DNA of 64,000 bases, taken from contig CM076196.1 of the NCBI GenBank assembly GCA_038277395.1, positions 80,222,286 to 80,286,285 of the forward strand. The letters run 5' to 3'. The position numbers and the translations under genes are program-made. The number at the start of each line of letters is the position of its first letter. Position 1 is the first letter of the stretch. This document shows, one piece after another, positions 34,420 through 47,378 of the stretch. Origin of the DNA: Dryocosmus kuriphilus. Taxonomy: Eukaryota; Arthropoda; Insecta; Hymenoptera; Cynipidae. A model generated the notes under the pieces. That model was not told the DNA's origin, ran no database searches, and was given only the letters and a program-made list of their open reading frames with translations.

Positions 34420-37400
34420 TTTCCATCCCTCTTGCAAAGTTGCATTATTATGATTTTTATGATTTAGATTATTATGTGAAAATTGGGAAAAGAACGTGGC
34501 CAGATGATCTAAAGGAAGAAAGTAGGATGAAGGAGATTAGTGGCCAATGTAAATGAAACGCAATGAATATCGAAGTCAGAGCTTATAGAATAAGTTAATG
34601 TCCTCTTTGAATAATTGAAATTTAAAGTGGATGATTTGAAGGAAATATTAATATAATCATATTAATTTTCGTTTAACGAAGACAGATCTCTGCGCTTTGA
34701 GTCTTTGCATTTCATACAAGAACATTAATGAAGTTGTAAATATTGATATTGTTCTATTTTTTGGTTGTTTGATTGTGAATCACACTTTGCTCCTCTGAGT
34801 TTCAATCGTCCCGTTTATCGGTGTAGTAGCAGCTCGGGAGGCTGAGTCTCGTAGTTTCGGACCTGAGCGCTGCTTAACTGCCAAAGCAGTGCCAACACGC
34901 CCCTTCCCATGCGTTATGTTTCGTTAATCTATCCCCGAAACAACGCTGACGGTCTTGGCACCGCTGCCAGCGGAAATCGTTTTAAATGTTATGCCGAGAG
35001 ATGCGCCGGGGGTTCGTTTGAGTTATGACTTTATGAAGAGGTCGACGCACACGCGAAACCGATGCATTTTATACACATGGAAATGCGGAAGCACACCGCC
35101 GCACGACTGGTGGTGCATCGAAATGGGGAATCCATTGTTTCGATTTTGCCTGGTAGTTCAATGTACATACCAAACCCAGCAGACTGGAAGAATCTGAAGT
35201 TGTTCAAAACAGAGGTCTCTTAAATTCTACTCCGGAATTCTCTCAATTATTGTACTATGTAAACGCCGCCGTGCTGGTATTCGCGACCCAATCGAGAATC
35301 GATTCCAGACAGAAAATACAAAGGGTACATGTAATGGCTTGCAGCTAGATCTTTGGTTATTTAATTATAGTGTTTTGGATTTTGATCCGTTTTAAGTGAC
35401 TTGATCATCAAAATTAAAATAACAAATAAATTCACTGGGAGAAATTCAGATTATAGAGGGACAGGCTTTTTGTGGGTGTAGAGTATTCTCTTAATTGAGT
35501 GGAAAATGTAGGTTTTCTGAATTTAGTAAAAGTACAAGAGCCGGGAACTGGTTCCATTCGTATGGAAGCTGAAATTGTGTTGAATTTGCAAAAAATTAGA
35601 CTCGCTGACGCTTCAAATTATCTCACTTTTGCGGAAAGCAATGGATTTTAAAGAGAGCTGTGTAAAATAAGAATTTCCAAGTTTCACAGTTGTAATCTTG
35701 GTAATGGTGCTTTAGAGAGCATAAAGTAGACTCATCTCAGTTTATGGAATATGTAGGGAAATTCAGAAACTGTGTTAAATGTTGATAATCCTAGTTTTGG
35801 AGAATTTAGAAATGCTTTTAAGCAGTTAAGCAGCTTATTAAGTTGAAGATTGCACACTTTTAGCTTATACTTAATTGAAAAATCTTTCAGTTTTTATTGT
35901 TATTGTATCTCTATAAAATAATCCTGATAAGATAGTAACGTACTCAAACCTTTTAAAGATATTGAAACAGATACTTAGTTTCAGCATTTACCTGTAAATA
36001 CTAGAGCTGATATCATTTTATATCTGTGCCCTACTTCAAATAGAAACCAAATTAGGTCATGCTTTAAATATGGTCAATCAAAATTTACTGCTAAGATATA
36101 AATAGAGGTTACATATAAGTCCATTACTTTAAATTATGAATGATTTTTGGTCGTTGTTGTAAAAATTTAGGAACCTATTCAAGTCACATTTTCCAGCGTT
36201 TGCATGTATTAAAAAGTTAATTTAGTAGATAGTTTTGTAAATTCACTTTATTATGGATTAGAAGATATAGCATGAGTCTGAAGGTCTGAATAATGTTCGG
36301 AAAGATTGTAATAAGTGATATCTTTATGAAGCAACGTGTTGGATCTGGGTCTTGAACAAAGGTAATTTGGAGAAGCTACGTCAGTCTGAGTCTAGAGGGA
36401 CGAAGCTTCTCTGATAGAGACGTAATAACGGAAGACACCTCAGGCCATAACTTGGGTAGGCAGTTGAGCCTTCATAAACGCGGATAGCAAACCGAACTCC
36501 CTTGCGTCGCGTCGCAGAACAAGCAATAACAATGCGTTTGGCCAGAAACTCTAAACTTAGCCCATAACCGTCCTAACCACACAAGAGCGATTGTTGAAAC
36601 ACGCGTGCGTGATGCACGTTTGCATTGAACAGATGCGTCTATAATAACAGCCAGTTTAATGGCACATGTATCTCAAAGAGACAAGTATCTACTCAGATAG
36701 TTTATCTAGTCAGATGAAATTTATCATGATTAAGTCCTTTTTATCATCACCGATTTTGAATCTGGTTTATTCTCAACCATATCACGCATTAGGGTGCTTC
36801 AAAAATCATAAAGATTTAAAAATGTAATGAGCTACTAAATATTATTATTAATTTTTGAAAAAAAAAAAGAAAATAGATGAAAAATTGTAATGTAATCGAA
36901 TAATATCTTACACTCCCTCATCGAGTTCAAGTGTTAAACTCTAAATAACTTTGTTGTTTTCGTACTTACAAAAAATGCTTAGGGAAATATCATCCTAATT
37001 TTTAACAAAAAATTAAATTTAATTATATAATTTTATATAACAAATTTTTAGTAGTTTCTTTTAGTCGATACGTCGATACTTTGATGGAATTTCTGGTATT
37101 ATTGCCAAGCACATTACCATCTTATCAACGCTGCCTCCATATACCAAGCTAAACAGGCACTGATAAAAGCTTGTAAAATATGTATAATAAATATAATGTG
37201 TAATTAAAATAGTTTAAGTGAAAAGAACAGAAAAAATTGTTTTCTCTCCAAAGTTCAGAGCCCATAGAATAATATTCACAAAAAAAAAAACAAAGTTTAA
37301 TCTTTAAGATGATTTTATAGTACTGCTTACTTGCAACAAAAATTATTTTCATATAGTAAAATTTACTCACAACATTTGGTATTATCACCATATGGTTAAC

Positions 37401-37424
37401 ATTTTTTTTTGTTTATTTGGCGGA
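34420..37424. other. no gene recognised
   Basis: Mostly AT-rich. GC-richer patches at 34800-35210 and 36360-36640 have open frames without splice context or family resemblance and may be conserved non-coding sequence. Confidence 0.35.
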
Positions 37425-38030
37425 GGAGGAGGTGGAAATCCTTTTGACCGACTGAGCGTGGGACTCGGCCTGACGGCCCCTACCCGCTAAAACCACCTCC
37501 CCCAGCACTCAGACTATAAGTCTATTGTGCCACACCGCCTTTCCCGCACTCTTTTGTGGAAACAAGTCCCACCTCGTGCGTGTACAAAGGTCAGGCCCTG
37601 TGGTTTCAGAGCCCTAGACCCTTCCGTATCCCTGTTCAAGGGGGTGCTCCTGGAACTCCTTCTCCTCCCACCCACATGACGGGCATGAGGAGCTGCTCCA
37701 GATGAAGTCCGTTATTCCAAGACCCCTCGTGAGGAGCCCTGGCTGCCCCGGTAATTCTCTCCTTCGCCACTTTGGAGCCGTCCCCTTTTGGCCATGGGTT
37801 AACAGGTATGGCACGAGGACACGCGCCCTCGATATTCCAGGAGGCTTTGTCATTACCCCCTGGAAGGATCGCTTCTTGGTCAGGGTCCCGCAGACTAGAG
37901 ACCCCCAGTTCCCCAGAGCAGCCGCATCTCACGATACAGCCCCTCTGTTTCACCTACTCCAGGTCGCTCGTCTAATTAGACCGCTAAGTCCTCCTACCAA
38001 CTACAAGATCATGTGATCCCCAGGGAGGGT
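37425..38030. other. GC-rich block of foreign composition
   Basis: About 600 bp is much GC-richer than either flank and starts abruptly after a T/A-rich stretch. It begins GGCGGAGGAGGAGGTGG and ends near GATCCCCAGGGAGGGTATGG. Overlapping open frames on both strands match nothing I recognise. The sharp edges suggest an inserted repeat, possibly a non-LTR retrotransposon 5' or 3' piece, but I cannot prove it. Confidence 0.35.
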
Positions 38031-39027
38031 ATGGTTTCCATGTTTCGATGCTGATTTCTCGAAAATCGTTGATTCAACAAAAACCTCTGATTCCGTTCTT
38101 TAAACGATTTGATAAGACTTATTGCAAAAAAAAATCAAACATTATAAATCTTTTTCTATCATATTTTTGTGAACACTAAATTTAATTATGCATTTTTTGA
38201 ATAATGTTACCGAACTTCGAACTATCGTAATTTTGTAAGGTATGCCTCTTATCGCTTTTTAAACTAGAATCCCCACAGACGTTCAGCATACCAAAATTGC
38301 AAGCTTTTCTTAGGAAGCCGGGGTGGCACAGGTGCACGTAAAAGTTGCAAAAACTTCGTTAGGGAGGAATTCACGCGATTCCCGGCTCGGGCACACGCCG
38401 ATCTCCGGCCCAGGATTTCTTTACTCATTTCCAGCAGTTTCAACTCCCAGTGTACCTTCTTTTCCAACGATCCCCCTTCCCTTGAATCCCGTCATCGCTT
38501 TTTCTTGCCAGGGCATTTCGCACGCGCGACTATTATTCTTCTTATGCAAATCGGTGAGAATGAAATATTTGTGCCCCCTTCCTGCCCGCTTCTGGTCACT
38601 ATGATGAATGCCTCTCGGGTACCGCGTTTCTTCAATTCCTCGGCAGTTCGCCACTCCAATTACACCCTCGTAAATCGGCCTTCCAATATTTGTCAGCCCT
38701 GCGCATTTCATTCCTCTGGATTTCGTAAAGCCTTCGTGCTTTATCGCACTTTATCGCACGCCTCAAGCCTCAAACCCTGTTGTCTCGGGTTAAAGGGTGT
38801 TGAAAGTCTCGAATTAATGCATTCAAATCGAGGCAAATTGAAAAGGATGGTAATAGCATTGTCGAAACGGGATAACTTCAGTTATTCTCTAGTTTGTTAA
38901 TAAACAGAATTAAGAGAAACTAATTTTATTTTAGAATTATGTGTTTAGAAATGGATAGATAATGATTTGTGACGATTACGAAGTAAAGCAGCGCTTGATT
39001 TGGTTCTGGTTAATGATGTATAAAATG
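38031..39027. other. no gene recognised
   Basis: 38030-38260 is a diverged dispersed repeat. 38330-38830 is GC-richer unique sequence with open frames on both strands that lack family resemblance or clear splice sites. Confidence 0.35.
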
Positions 39028-39412
39028 ATAGGTTCGAAACCCGGCCCGACCTGAAAACTGGAAAACTCTAACTGACCCGAAAACCCAAAAACCCGAACCA
39101 TGCCGAATGTTCAATTTACAAATTTCTAGACCTTTCCAGAAGTCTTCGATAATTTATGACAATCTGCCATGAGTTGTCGGTAAAATTACCGGAAAGTACA
39201 AAGAATGTTTGAAAATTTATAAATTAAACTTTCGGGCTGGTTCGCGGTTTTGGACTTACGGGCCAGTTCAAGTTTTAGAGTTTTCGGTTCGGGTTGAGCG
39301 TTCGTGATTGCGAGTCGGGTTAGGAACCTGAAATCCGAAACCTAAGTCGAAAAAGTCCCGTTTCGACCCTTCAGGTTCGGGTTTTTTAAAAATATTGCAC
39401 AACCCTAATTTT
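39028..39412. repeat. imperfect inverted repeat rich in CCCGAA/TTCGGG
   Basis: The left part (AACCCGGCCCGACCTGAAAA onward) is mirrored by the right part ending TTCAGGTTCGGGTTTT, with many short CCGAAAACC or GGTTCGGG blocks between. It looks like an old foldback built of simple CCCGAA-type units. Confidence 0.55.
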
Positions 39413-39729
39413 AGTGTGATGGAAGCCGTCGCGTCGCGTAGTACCTACTTGCTGGATGGTATTTTATTAAATTGTAATCTCCCCATCTAAATGAAATCGA
39501 GAATATTGCTTTAAAGTTGAATTTATAATAAAAATTACCGAAATATTAATAAAAAAGATTGAATTTACAAAAAAGAAACTGATTAGATTAGAATTCATGA
39601 GAGATGATATCTTGAAATACTTTAGTTTTTGAAAAACTTGTATTAAACCCCCTTTATGAATCAGTATTGCTGCCAGTTATTTCATATCATTCAAATAAAA
39701 ACTAGCCATTCATTTTAATGCAGGGTCTT

Positions 39730-40345
39730 TTTACATTCTCATCTCAATGAGAAGGTATTAGTTTTATGTGAAAACTGACTTTCGCGGATTTCATGAAATC
39801 TCGACGTTTCATGACCCCCTGAATCCGAAAAAACAGGTCTTACGTTGGTGCCTGTCTGTCGTTGTCGTCGTTGTCGTTGTCGTCGTAGTCTGTTAGCACG
39901 ATAAATTTCGAAGGACTAGTCGGATTGGATTGCGCTTTTGCATACTTCTTTAAGGCGTAAAAAGGAGAAACGAGTTCGTCAACCAGCGGGTTTTGACCAA
40001 TGGTTCTGGTTTTATCCACCATAAATTCTTTCTAAAAATAAAGAATTCAAATTTCCCGCCAAAATATGCAAGATAGGAAAAAAATCATAATAAACAAAGT
40101 TGTTAACTGAAAAATGTTTACATATTTACTCCCAGCCATTTTCTCGAAAAGACGCATGGTCTTTAAGTTATTCGTGAAATATGTTAATTCATATAAAAAA
40201 ATCTACTTTTCCGCAAAAGTATGCGAGATACGAGAAAATATCAAGAAGCAGAATTATTCACCTTCCAAAGCCCTACAAATTCTTTCAAAACCATTTTTTG
40301 ATACAACCCATACTTTATTCATTAAACGTATAATACTTTTCTTTT
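39730..40345 (-). mobile_element. GC-palindrome repeat family, truncated copy 2
   Basis: It starts with the family end TTACATTCTCATCTCAATGA, continues with the GGTATTAGTTTTATG, TGAAATCTCGACGTTTC and TCGTTGTCG microsatellite blocks, and stops without its GC-palindrome end, where copy 3 begins in the opposite orientation. The orientation sign is relative to copy 1. Confidence 0.75.
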
Positions 40346-40349
40346 AATC

Positions 40350-41380
40350 AAAAATCTGCCCGCTGCGCGGGCACATTCTCATCGCGCGCTACGCGCGCCG
40401 CGCTTCGCGCTCGATACGTTATTTACGGCACTCACGCTTCGCGCTCGATAGATTATTCACCTCGCGCTACGCGCTCGGTGTTTATAGATCGTATAAACCT
40501 TTAAATTAGAAATTACAAAAGAAATTATTTTACTTAAGGCTCTATCGCCCTTAAGGAATACATTCTTATCATGACACTCGCGCTTCGCGCTCGATAATTA
40601 CGTTTCTTTAAAACACATTATAGATTGGTAAAGCTCTTTTTGATTTTCCAAATTTTTAGAATACAGGATTTCGATTCTTAAAAGTAAAACGATGAGTCTT
40701 ATAAATAAATTTTGTAGCTATTTCCAAGGTGAACAATTCTGCTTGTTAATATTTTCTTCTCATATCTTGCACAGTTTTGCTGAAAAGTGGTTTTCTTTAT
40801 ATTTCATAACATATTTCACGAATAACTCAAAAACTACGCGTCTGATCAAAAAAATGATAGATAGAAAATTTGTAGACAATTCGGAGACGAACGACTTTGT
40901 TTATTATTATTTTTCCGTATCTTCCATAGTTTGGCAGAAAATTTGAAATCTTTAATTTTTAATAACGTTTTATCGATTAAAACAAAAACCGTGCATTTTA
41001 TGAAAAAATGGTTAAAACAAAATTTCTAGATCTTTTTAGATTGAACAACTTTGTTCTTTACCATTTTTTGGTATCTTGAATATTTTGGCGGGAAACCACA
41101 GTTTTTAAATTTTAATAGCGTTTTCTTGACTGAAACAAAAACCGTTCATTTTATCAAAAAACGGTTAAGACAAAATTTGTAGATTTTTTTGAGATGAACA
41201 ATTTTACTTTCTTACGTTTTTTTTGTATCTCTGATAGTTTAGCCGGAAAATGGATTTCTTGATTTTGTGAAAACCGTTTTTGATGGATAAAACCATAACC
41301 GTTGGTCAAAAACCGCTGGTTAACGAACTCGTCCTTTCTTTTTAATCCGATTAGTTCTTCGAAAGTTATCGTGGGAACAG

Positions 41381-41436
<56 letters not shown>

Positions 41437-41600
41437 AACGACGACGACAACAACGACGACAACGCCAACAGACAGACAGACACGGTCGTAAAAACCATTT
41501 TTTCGGATTCAGGAGGTCTTAAAACGTGGAGATTTCATGAAATCCGCGAAAGTCAAATTTTGCATAAATCTAATACCTTCTCTGATGAGAATGTAAAAAA
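40350..41600 (+). mobile_element. GC-palindrome repeat family, copy 3
   Basis: It runs from AAATCTGCCCGCTGCGCGGG to GATGAGAATGTAAAAA, near full length. The palindromes CGCGCTACGCGCGCCGCGCTTCGCG lie at 40382-40480 and a GACAACGAC array at 41383-41470. The open frame of about 106 residues there is a translated microsatellite. Confidence 0.8.
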
Positions 41601-41730
41601 GACATTACTATACTGTCAATAAAAAGTTATTAAAAGTTATTGAAAAATCTGCCCGCTACTCAGGCGCATTCTCATCCCGTTTCTCGCGCTCACCAATCAA
41701 TGAAATTATATCTAAAACGTAAATTTCTTA

Positions 41731-42226
41731 ATTACATTCTCATCTCAATGAGAAGGTATTAGTTTTATGTGAAAACTGACTTTCGCGGATTTCATGAAAT
41801 CTCGACGTTTCATGACCCCCTGAATCCGAAAAAAAAGGTTTTACGTTGGTGTCTGTCTGTCGTTGTTGTCGTCGTTGTCGTCGTTGTTGTCGTCGTTGTC
41901 TGTGGACACGATAACTTTCGAAGGACTAATCGGATTGGATTGCGCTTTGGCACATTTCTTTAAAGTGTAAAAGGTAAGGACGAGTTCGTTAACCGGCCAC
42001 TTTTGACAAACGGTTATGGTTTTATCCATCAAAAACGGTTTTCACAAAATCAAAATATCCATTTTCCGGCTAAACTATGAGAGATACAAAAAAAATGTAA
42101 GAAAGTAAAATTGTTCACCTCAAAAAGTTCTACAAATTTTCTTTCTATTATTTTTTTGATCAGACGCGTAGTTTTTGAGTTATTCGTGAAATATGTTATG
42201 AAATATAAAGAAAACCACTTTTCAGC
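41731..42226 (-). mobile_element. GC-palindrome repeat family, truncated copy 4
   Basis: It begins with the ATTACATTCTCATCTCAATG end and breaks off after the TTCAGC block. The following 42227-42369 is a jumble of end fragments of the same family (CTGCCCTCTACTCAGGC). A similar fragment precedes it at 41640-41730. Confidence 0.7.
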
Positions 42227-42369
42227 GACTAATCGGATTGGATAGTTATTGAAAAAATCTGCCCTCTACTCAGGCTCATTCTCATAACGTTTCAATGAAA
42301 TTATATCTAAAACGTAAATTTCTTCATTTTTTACATAGTTTGGCTGAAAAATGCAATTTTTTTTATTAT

Positions 42370-43562
42370 TACATTCTCATCTCAATGAGAAGGTATTAGT
42401 TTTATGCGAAAACTGACTTTCGCGGATTTCATGAAATCTCGACGTTTCATGACCCCCTGAATCCGAAAAAAAAAGGTTTTACGTTGGTGTCTGTTTGTCG
42501 TTGGTGTTGTCGTTGTTGTTTTTGTCGTCGTTGTCGTTGTAGTCTGTTACCACGATAACTTTCGAAGGACTAATCGGATTGGATTGCGCTTTGGCACACT
42601 ACTTTAAGGTCCAAAAAGAAAGGACTAGTTTATTAACCAGCGGTTTTTGGCCAACGGTTATGGTTTTATCCATCAAAGACGGTTTTCACAAAATCAAAAA
42701 ATCCATTTTCCGGCTAAACTATGAAAGATACAAAAAAAATATAAGGGAGTAAAATTGTTCAGCTCAAAAGGATCTACAACTTTTACCTTAACCGTTTTTT
42801 GAGGAAATGAACGGTTTTTGTTTTAACCAAGAAAACGCTATTAAAATTAAAGAACTCTGGTTTCCCGCCAAAATATTCAACATACAAAAAAGTGGCAAAA
42901 AAAAAACGTTGTTCAATTTAAAACGGTCTACAAATTTTGTTTCAACCACTTTTTGATAAAATGCACGGTTTTTGTTTTAATCGATAAAACGTTATTAAAA
43001 ATATCAAATTTCAAATTTCCCGCCAAACTATGGAAGATATGGAAAAATAATAATGAACAAAGTTGTTCGCCTCAAAAAGGTCTGCGAATTTTCTTTCTAT
43101 CATTTTTTTGATAAGACGCGTAGTTTTTGAGTTATTCGTGAAATGTATTATGAAATATAAAGCAAAACACTTTTCAGCAAAACTGTACAAGATATGAGAA
43201 AATATTAAGAAGCAGAATTGTTCACCTTGGAAAGAGCTACAAAATTTATTCGTTAAGAGACTCATCGTTTTACTTTTAAGAATCGAAATCTTCTATTGTG
43301 AAAATTTGGAAAATCACAAAAAAACTTTACCAATCTACAATGTGTTTTAAAAAATGTAATTATCGAGCGCGAAGCGCGAGTGTCATGATGAGAATGTATT
43401 CCTTAAGGGCGATAGAGTCTTAAGTAAAATAATTTCTTTTGGACTTTTTAATTTAGAGGTTTATACGATCCATAAACACCGAGCGCATAGCGCGAGGTGA
43501 ATAATCTATCGAGCGCGAAGCGCGTGATGAGAATGTGCCCGCGAAGAGGGCAGATTTTTTTT
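42370..43562 (-). mobile_element. GC-palindrome repeat family, copy 5
   Basis: Near full length, from ACATTCTCATCTCAATGAGA to GTGCCCGCGAAGAGGGCAGA. It holds the internal 140-bp units and the GAGCGCGAAGCGCG palindromes at 43363-43535. Confidence 0.8.
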
Positions 43563-43599
43563 TACATAGTTTGGCTGAAAAATGCAATTTTTTTATTAT

Positions 43600-44710
43600 T
43601 ACATTCTCATCTTAATGAGAGGGTATTAGTTTTATGTGAAAACTGACTTTCGCGGATTTCATGAAATCTCGAAGTTTCATGACCCCCTCAATCCGAAAAA
43701 AACAGGTTTTACGTTGGTGTGTGTCTGTCGTTGTCGTTGTTGTCGTAGTCTGTTAGCACGATAACTTTCGAAGGACTAATCGGATTGGATTGCGCTTTTG
43801 TATACTTCTTCAAGGCGTAAAAAGTAAGGACGAGTTCGTCAACCAGCGGGTTTTGACCATTGGTTCTGGTTTTATCCATCATAAACTGTTTTCACAAAAC
43901 AAAAGAAAAAAACATTTTTCGGCTAAACTATGCGAGATACAGAAAATATGTATATAACCAAAATTGTTTGTCTTAAAAAAGTCTCAAAATTTTGTGTCAA
44001 TGATTTTTTGATAAAATGCAGGGTATTTGTTTTGATCGAGAAAACGTTATTAAAAATCAAAAATTTAAATTTCCCTCCAAACTATGCTAGACACGAAAAA
44101 ATGGTAATAAACAAGGTTGTTCAACTCAAAAAGATCTACAAATTTTGTTTTAATTATTTTTTGATAAAATGCACGGTTTTGATTTTGATCGAGAAAAAGC
44201 TATTAAAAAATCAAAAATTCAAAATTTCCGCCAAGATATGCAAGATACAAAAGAAAATGATAATAAAGAAAGTTGTTTACCTCAAAAAGTTCTGCAAATT
44301 TTCTTCCTATCATTGTTTTGAACAGACGCGTAATTTTTGAATTATGTGAAATATGTTACGAAATATAAAGAAAACCACTTTTCAGCAAAACTATGCAAGA
44401 TATGAGAAAATATTGACAAGCAGAATTGTTCACCTTGGAAAGAGAGAGAGAGAGAGAATGTATTCCTTAAGGGTGATAGAGCTTTAAGTAAAATAATTTC
44501 TTTTGTAATTTTTAATTTAAAGGTTTATACGATCCATAAACACCGAGCGCGTAGCGCGAAGTAAATAACCTATCGAGCGCAAGCGCGAGTGCCGTTAATA
44601 ACGTATCAAGCGCGAAGCGCGAGTGGCAACAGACGCGCGGCCTAGGGCGCGCTCATACTCCGCGCGAAGCGCGCGATGAGAATGTGCCCGCGAAGCGGGC
44701 AGATTTTTTT
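43600..44710 (-). mobile_element. GC-palindrome repeat family, copy 6
   Basis: It runs from ACATTCTCATCTTAATGAGA to GTGCCCGCGAAGCGGGCAGA. It differs from copy 5 by a deletion marked by a GA dinucleotide run at about 44440-44457. The palindromes at 44540-44690 are the densest of the family in this window. Confidence 0.8.
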
Positions 44711-46259
44711 GGTTGTTCTAATATGATCTCACAAATAGTCTATTTTTTTTATTGTTAATTTACCAACTTCAGAGTAATCCATTTTCAATATGATGTTGGT
44801 TCGGCATTTGTTTATCAGGTTTGGTACTTAACAGGTGATTCTGACTTTAAGTCTATTTCAATCCATAAATTCAATCCATAAAAACAGGTTTATTGACAAA
44901 TTTAGTACCAAATCGATTTCTATTCTGTATTGTGATGCAGTATAAAAACTCTCGATTCAGGTCATTTCCACTTGTAATAAAATTCTTCACCAAATATTTG
45001 ATTCACGGATTAATGAAGTATTCTAAATTTAGATAATTGTAAGAATTTCTTGCTTGACAGAAGCATATCCTGTCACACGTGAAATACCAATGAAACTGTA
45101 ACATCTGGCAATTCGTAAACGTTGTGCTGCGGCCTAGAGTCAGACTAACACGCCGTTCGGAAGCTTCAGGCAAACGCGGTAAGATAAATAAACAGAAATT
45201 AAATCTGGAAAGCTTTATCGTATCGAGATGTTCATGCTCAAAGCGCTCCTCTTTTACCCACACTCCTCTTGATTACCCCTTCTTTCTGACCATATCTTCA
45301 GTTTTATTTCTTGCAAAAGCACTCGCAAATCAAAGGATACGAAATAATCGGGTCACAAACTATTTTTACGAAAATATCTAAAACATTTTTTATGATGACA
45401 GTTTTAACGATGTGTATTAAGGGGTTTTAGGAAGTGAATAAAATTTCCTAATAGACATAGTAAGTCCTTAATCTAGTTAATTTCCTTAAGACACGCGGAT
45501 GCAGGTGGGACGGAAGCAGAGGCTCTAAACAGAGTAATCCACTTGAAGCACCATGAAAAGGGGGGGGGGGGGGGAAGGAGATTCGCGATGACCTCGCTCA
45601 GCACGCGAACATTCGATCAAAAGCCCTCTACACCTAGGGTAAGGATCATCCCGTCCGATAGCAAATTAAGGGGCGATCACGCAACTGCGTAGTTAATCCT
45701 GCGTCGATAAATTTCCTGAGTCTGCCGACCAATCATGTAGCGAGATCGTAAAACTGTGAGGTGCGCCACCATATAAATTCGGTATGCTCTGCAACGAGCT
45801 CAGAAAATCGATGATTCGATAGATGGAACTGTGCCAGTTTCGATAAACAGTAAAACAAGTTGACGGAAGAAGTAACGCGTTTTAAGTCCCAATAGTAACC
45901 TTGACAAAATAGGTATCACCATAAAGAACGCATCGATAAAAGCTTTTATATCATACCCATCACAACTTTCCATTTTTATTAAAGCTATATCAAGTTAAAA
46001 TTAAAGTTATATTTACGTGTTAATAAAACTTTAATTGCACTTGAGAGATTGACCTAGATTTGAGGGCAATTTTAATTTACATTTTAACAGAATATTTCAA
46101 TTTTATAGTTTGTTCTTTGAAAAAAATGCAATAATATCATCAAGATTTTGAAACAATTTTTTATTTACTTAATTTGTTTTAGTTAGAAGGAGACATTTAA
46201 TCCCGAGTAAAAATGTCCCATCGGGATGCTTCTGGAGATGCTTTCTCTCTTCTTGTGCT
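44711..46259. other. no gene recognised
   Basis: A GC-richer patch at 45480-45820 includes a run of 15 G (45560-45574). Overlapping open frames at 45003-45381 lie on both strands without family resemblance. Confidence 0.35.
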
Positions 46260-47110
46260 TCTGTCTCAAGAATTAATTAGGGCTTCAAAAAATTGAAAAA
46301 AAATAAAGTGAAACTTTCCTGGTACTTTTGTTTTAAAAAGATTCTCCTGAAACAGGACATTTTTTGAAATTTTTTGGTTCTTTAGTCCTAATTCAAAATT
46401 ACTTTTTTTGGACATAAATCCCATTAAAGCTTGTAAATGTTTTGAAAAAAATGAAACTGAACTTTTATTGTACTTGTCTCCCAAAAATTAAATAGAACTT
46501 GGAACATTTTTTTTTAAATGAAATGAAACTTTTCCGGTATACTAATGTCCTAAAAAGGTTCTCCTGAAACATGGCGTGTTTGGAACTTTTTTGGTACATT
46601 AGTCCTATTTCAGCAGTAGTTTTTTCTGTTATAAATCTTATGAGAACATGTTAAAACTTTTTAAAAAATTAAAAGGAACTGTTTTTGTACTTTTTTCACA
46701 AAAATTAATTAAAAGAAACTTTTTGGAACTTAAATCCCATCAACACTTGTAAAAATTTAAAGAAAAAAAAAGAAAATTGAGGTTTTCTTGTACTTTTGTC
46801 CCAAAAAGTAAATAGGACTGGCAAAAATTTGCTTAAAATGAACAGGGACTTTTTCGATACTTTTGTCCTAAAAAGTCATCCTGAAATAGGATATTCTTTA
46901 AACTTTTTTGGTACTTTATTCCTATTTAAGTACCTTTTTGGGACATAAATCCTATGTGCACTTGTAAAAACTTTGGGAAAAAAAGGAAATTGAACTTTTC
47001 TTGTACTTTTGTCCCTATAAAGACTGTGAAAAAATTTTAAAGAAAAGCTGGTATTTAAATACTGATTTGTCTCATAATTGAGTGGGATTTTAGCTGGCAT
47101 CCCATTTTGA
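46260..47110. repeat. degenerate repeats of a GGTACTTTAGTCC-type unit
   Basis: Blocks such as TTTTTGGTAC, TTAGTCCTATTTCAG, GGGACATAAATCC and TTCTTGTACTTTTGTCCC recur in the same order several times, with irregular spacing. Single diverged units also occur at about 54720-54925 and 56290-56460. There is no coding sequence; the 72- and 74-residue minus-strand frames are translated repeat. Confidence 0.7.
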
Positions 47111-47341
47111 CCCTCTTTTCTTACACGGGATCTTAAAATACGTATTAGACAATAATTGTTGATATCTTTTGATTATCTGAACTTTAAGAATTACGTAATA
47201 TATGTATTCATGAGCTGAAAATCTCGTTTTTTTTTCGGCTGTATATATGTATAGATAATCAAATTTCCATCGTCTTGACAGCCAATTTTAAATATCAATA
47301 AAAATCCAGGTTCATTGTATAACTATAACATTTTTATTTTC

Positions 47342-47378
47342 GACATACGTTTCGACCAAAGTTGCTGGTCTTCTTCAG
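47342..47378 (-). ncRNA. hammerhead-like motif, inverted arm of Penelope-like element 1
   Basis: On the minus strand CTGAAGA is followed by a GACCA...TGGTC hairpin, GAAAC, a GTAT loop, then GTC. All core blocks CTGANGA, GAAAC and GTC are present, with a two-pair stem III. Penelope-like elements are known to carry hammerhead ribozymes in their terminal repeats. One extra base between CTGAAGA and stem II departs from the consensus. Confidence 0.45.

Noticed and set aside
37614..38016. Open frames of 67-105 residues on both strands
   Set aside because: GC-rich composition keeps four frames open at once; none resembles a known protein.
41154..41622. 106- and 114-residue open frames with Asp-Asn or Leu-Ser runs
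   Set aside because: Translated GACAAC/GTTGTC microsatellite inside a repeat-family copy.
26482..44710. CRISPR-like reading of the repeated GC palindromes
   Set aside because: Spacing is irregular, the units belong to dispersed eukaryotic repeat copies, and no cas genes or prokaryotic context exist.
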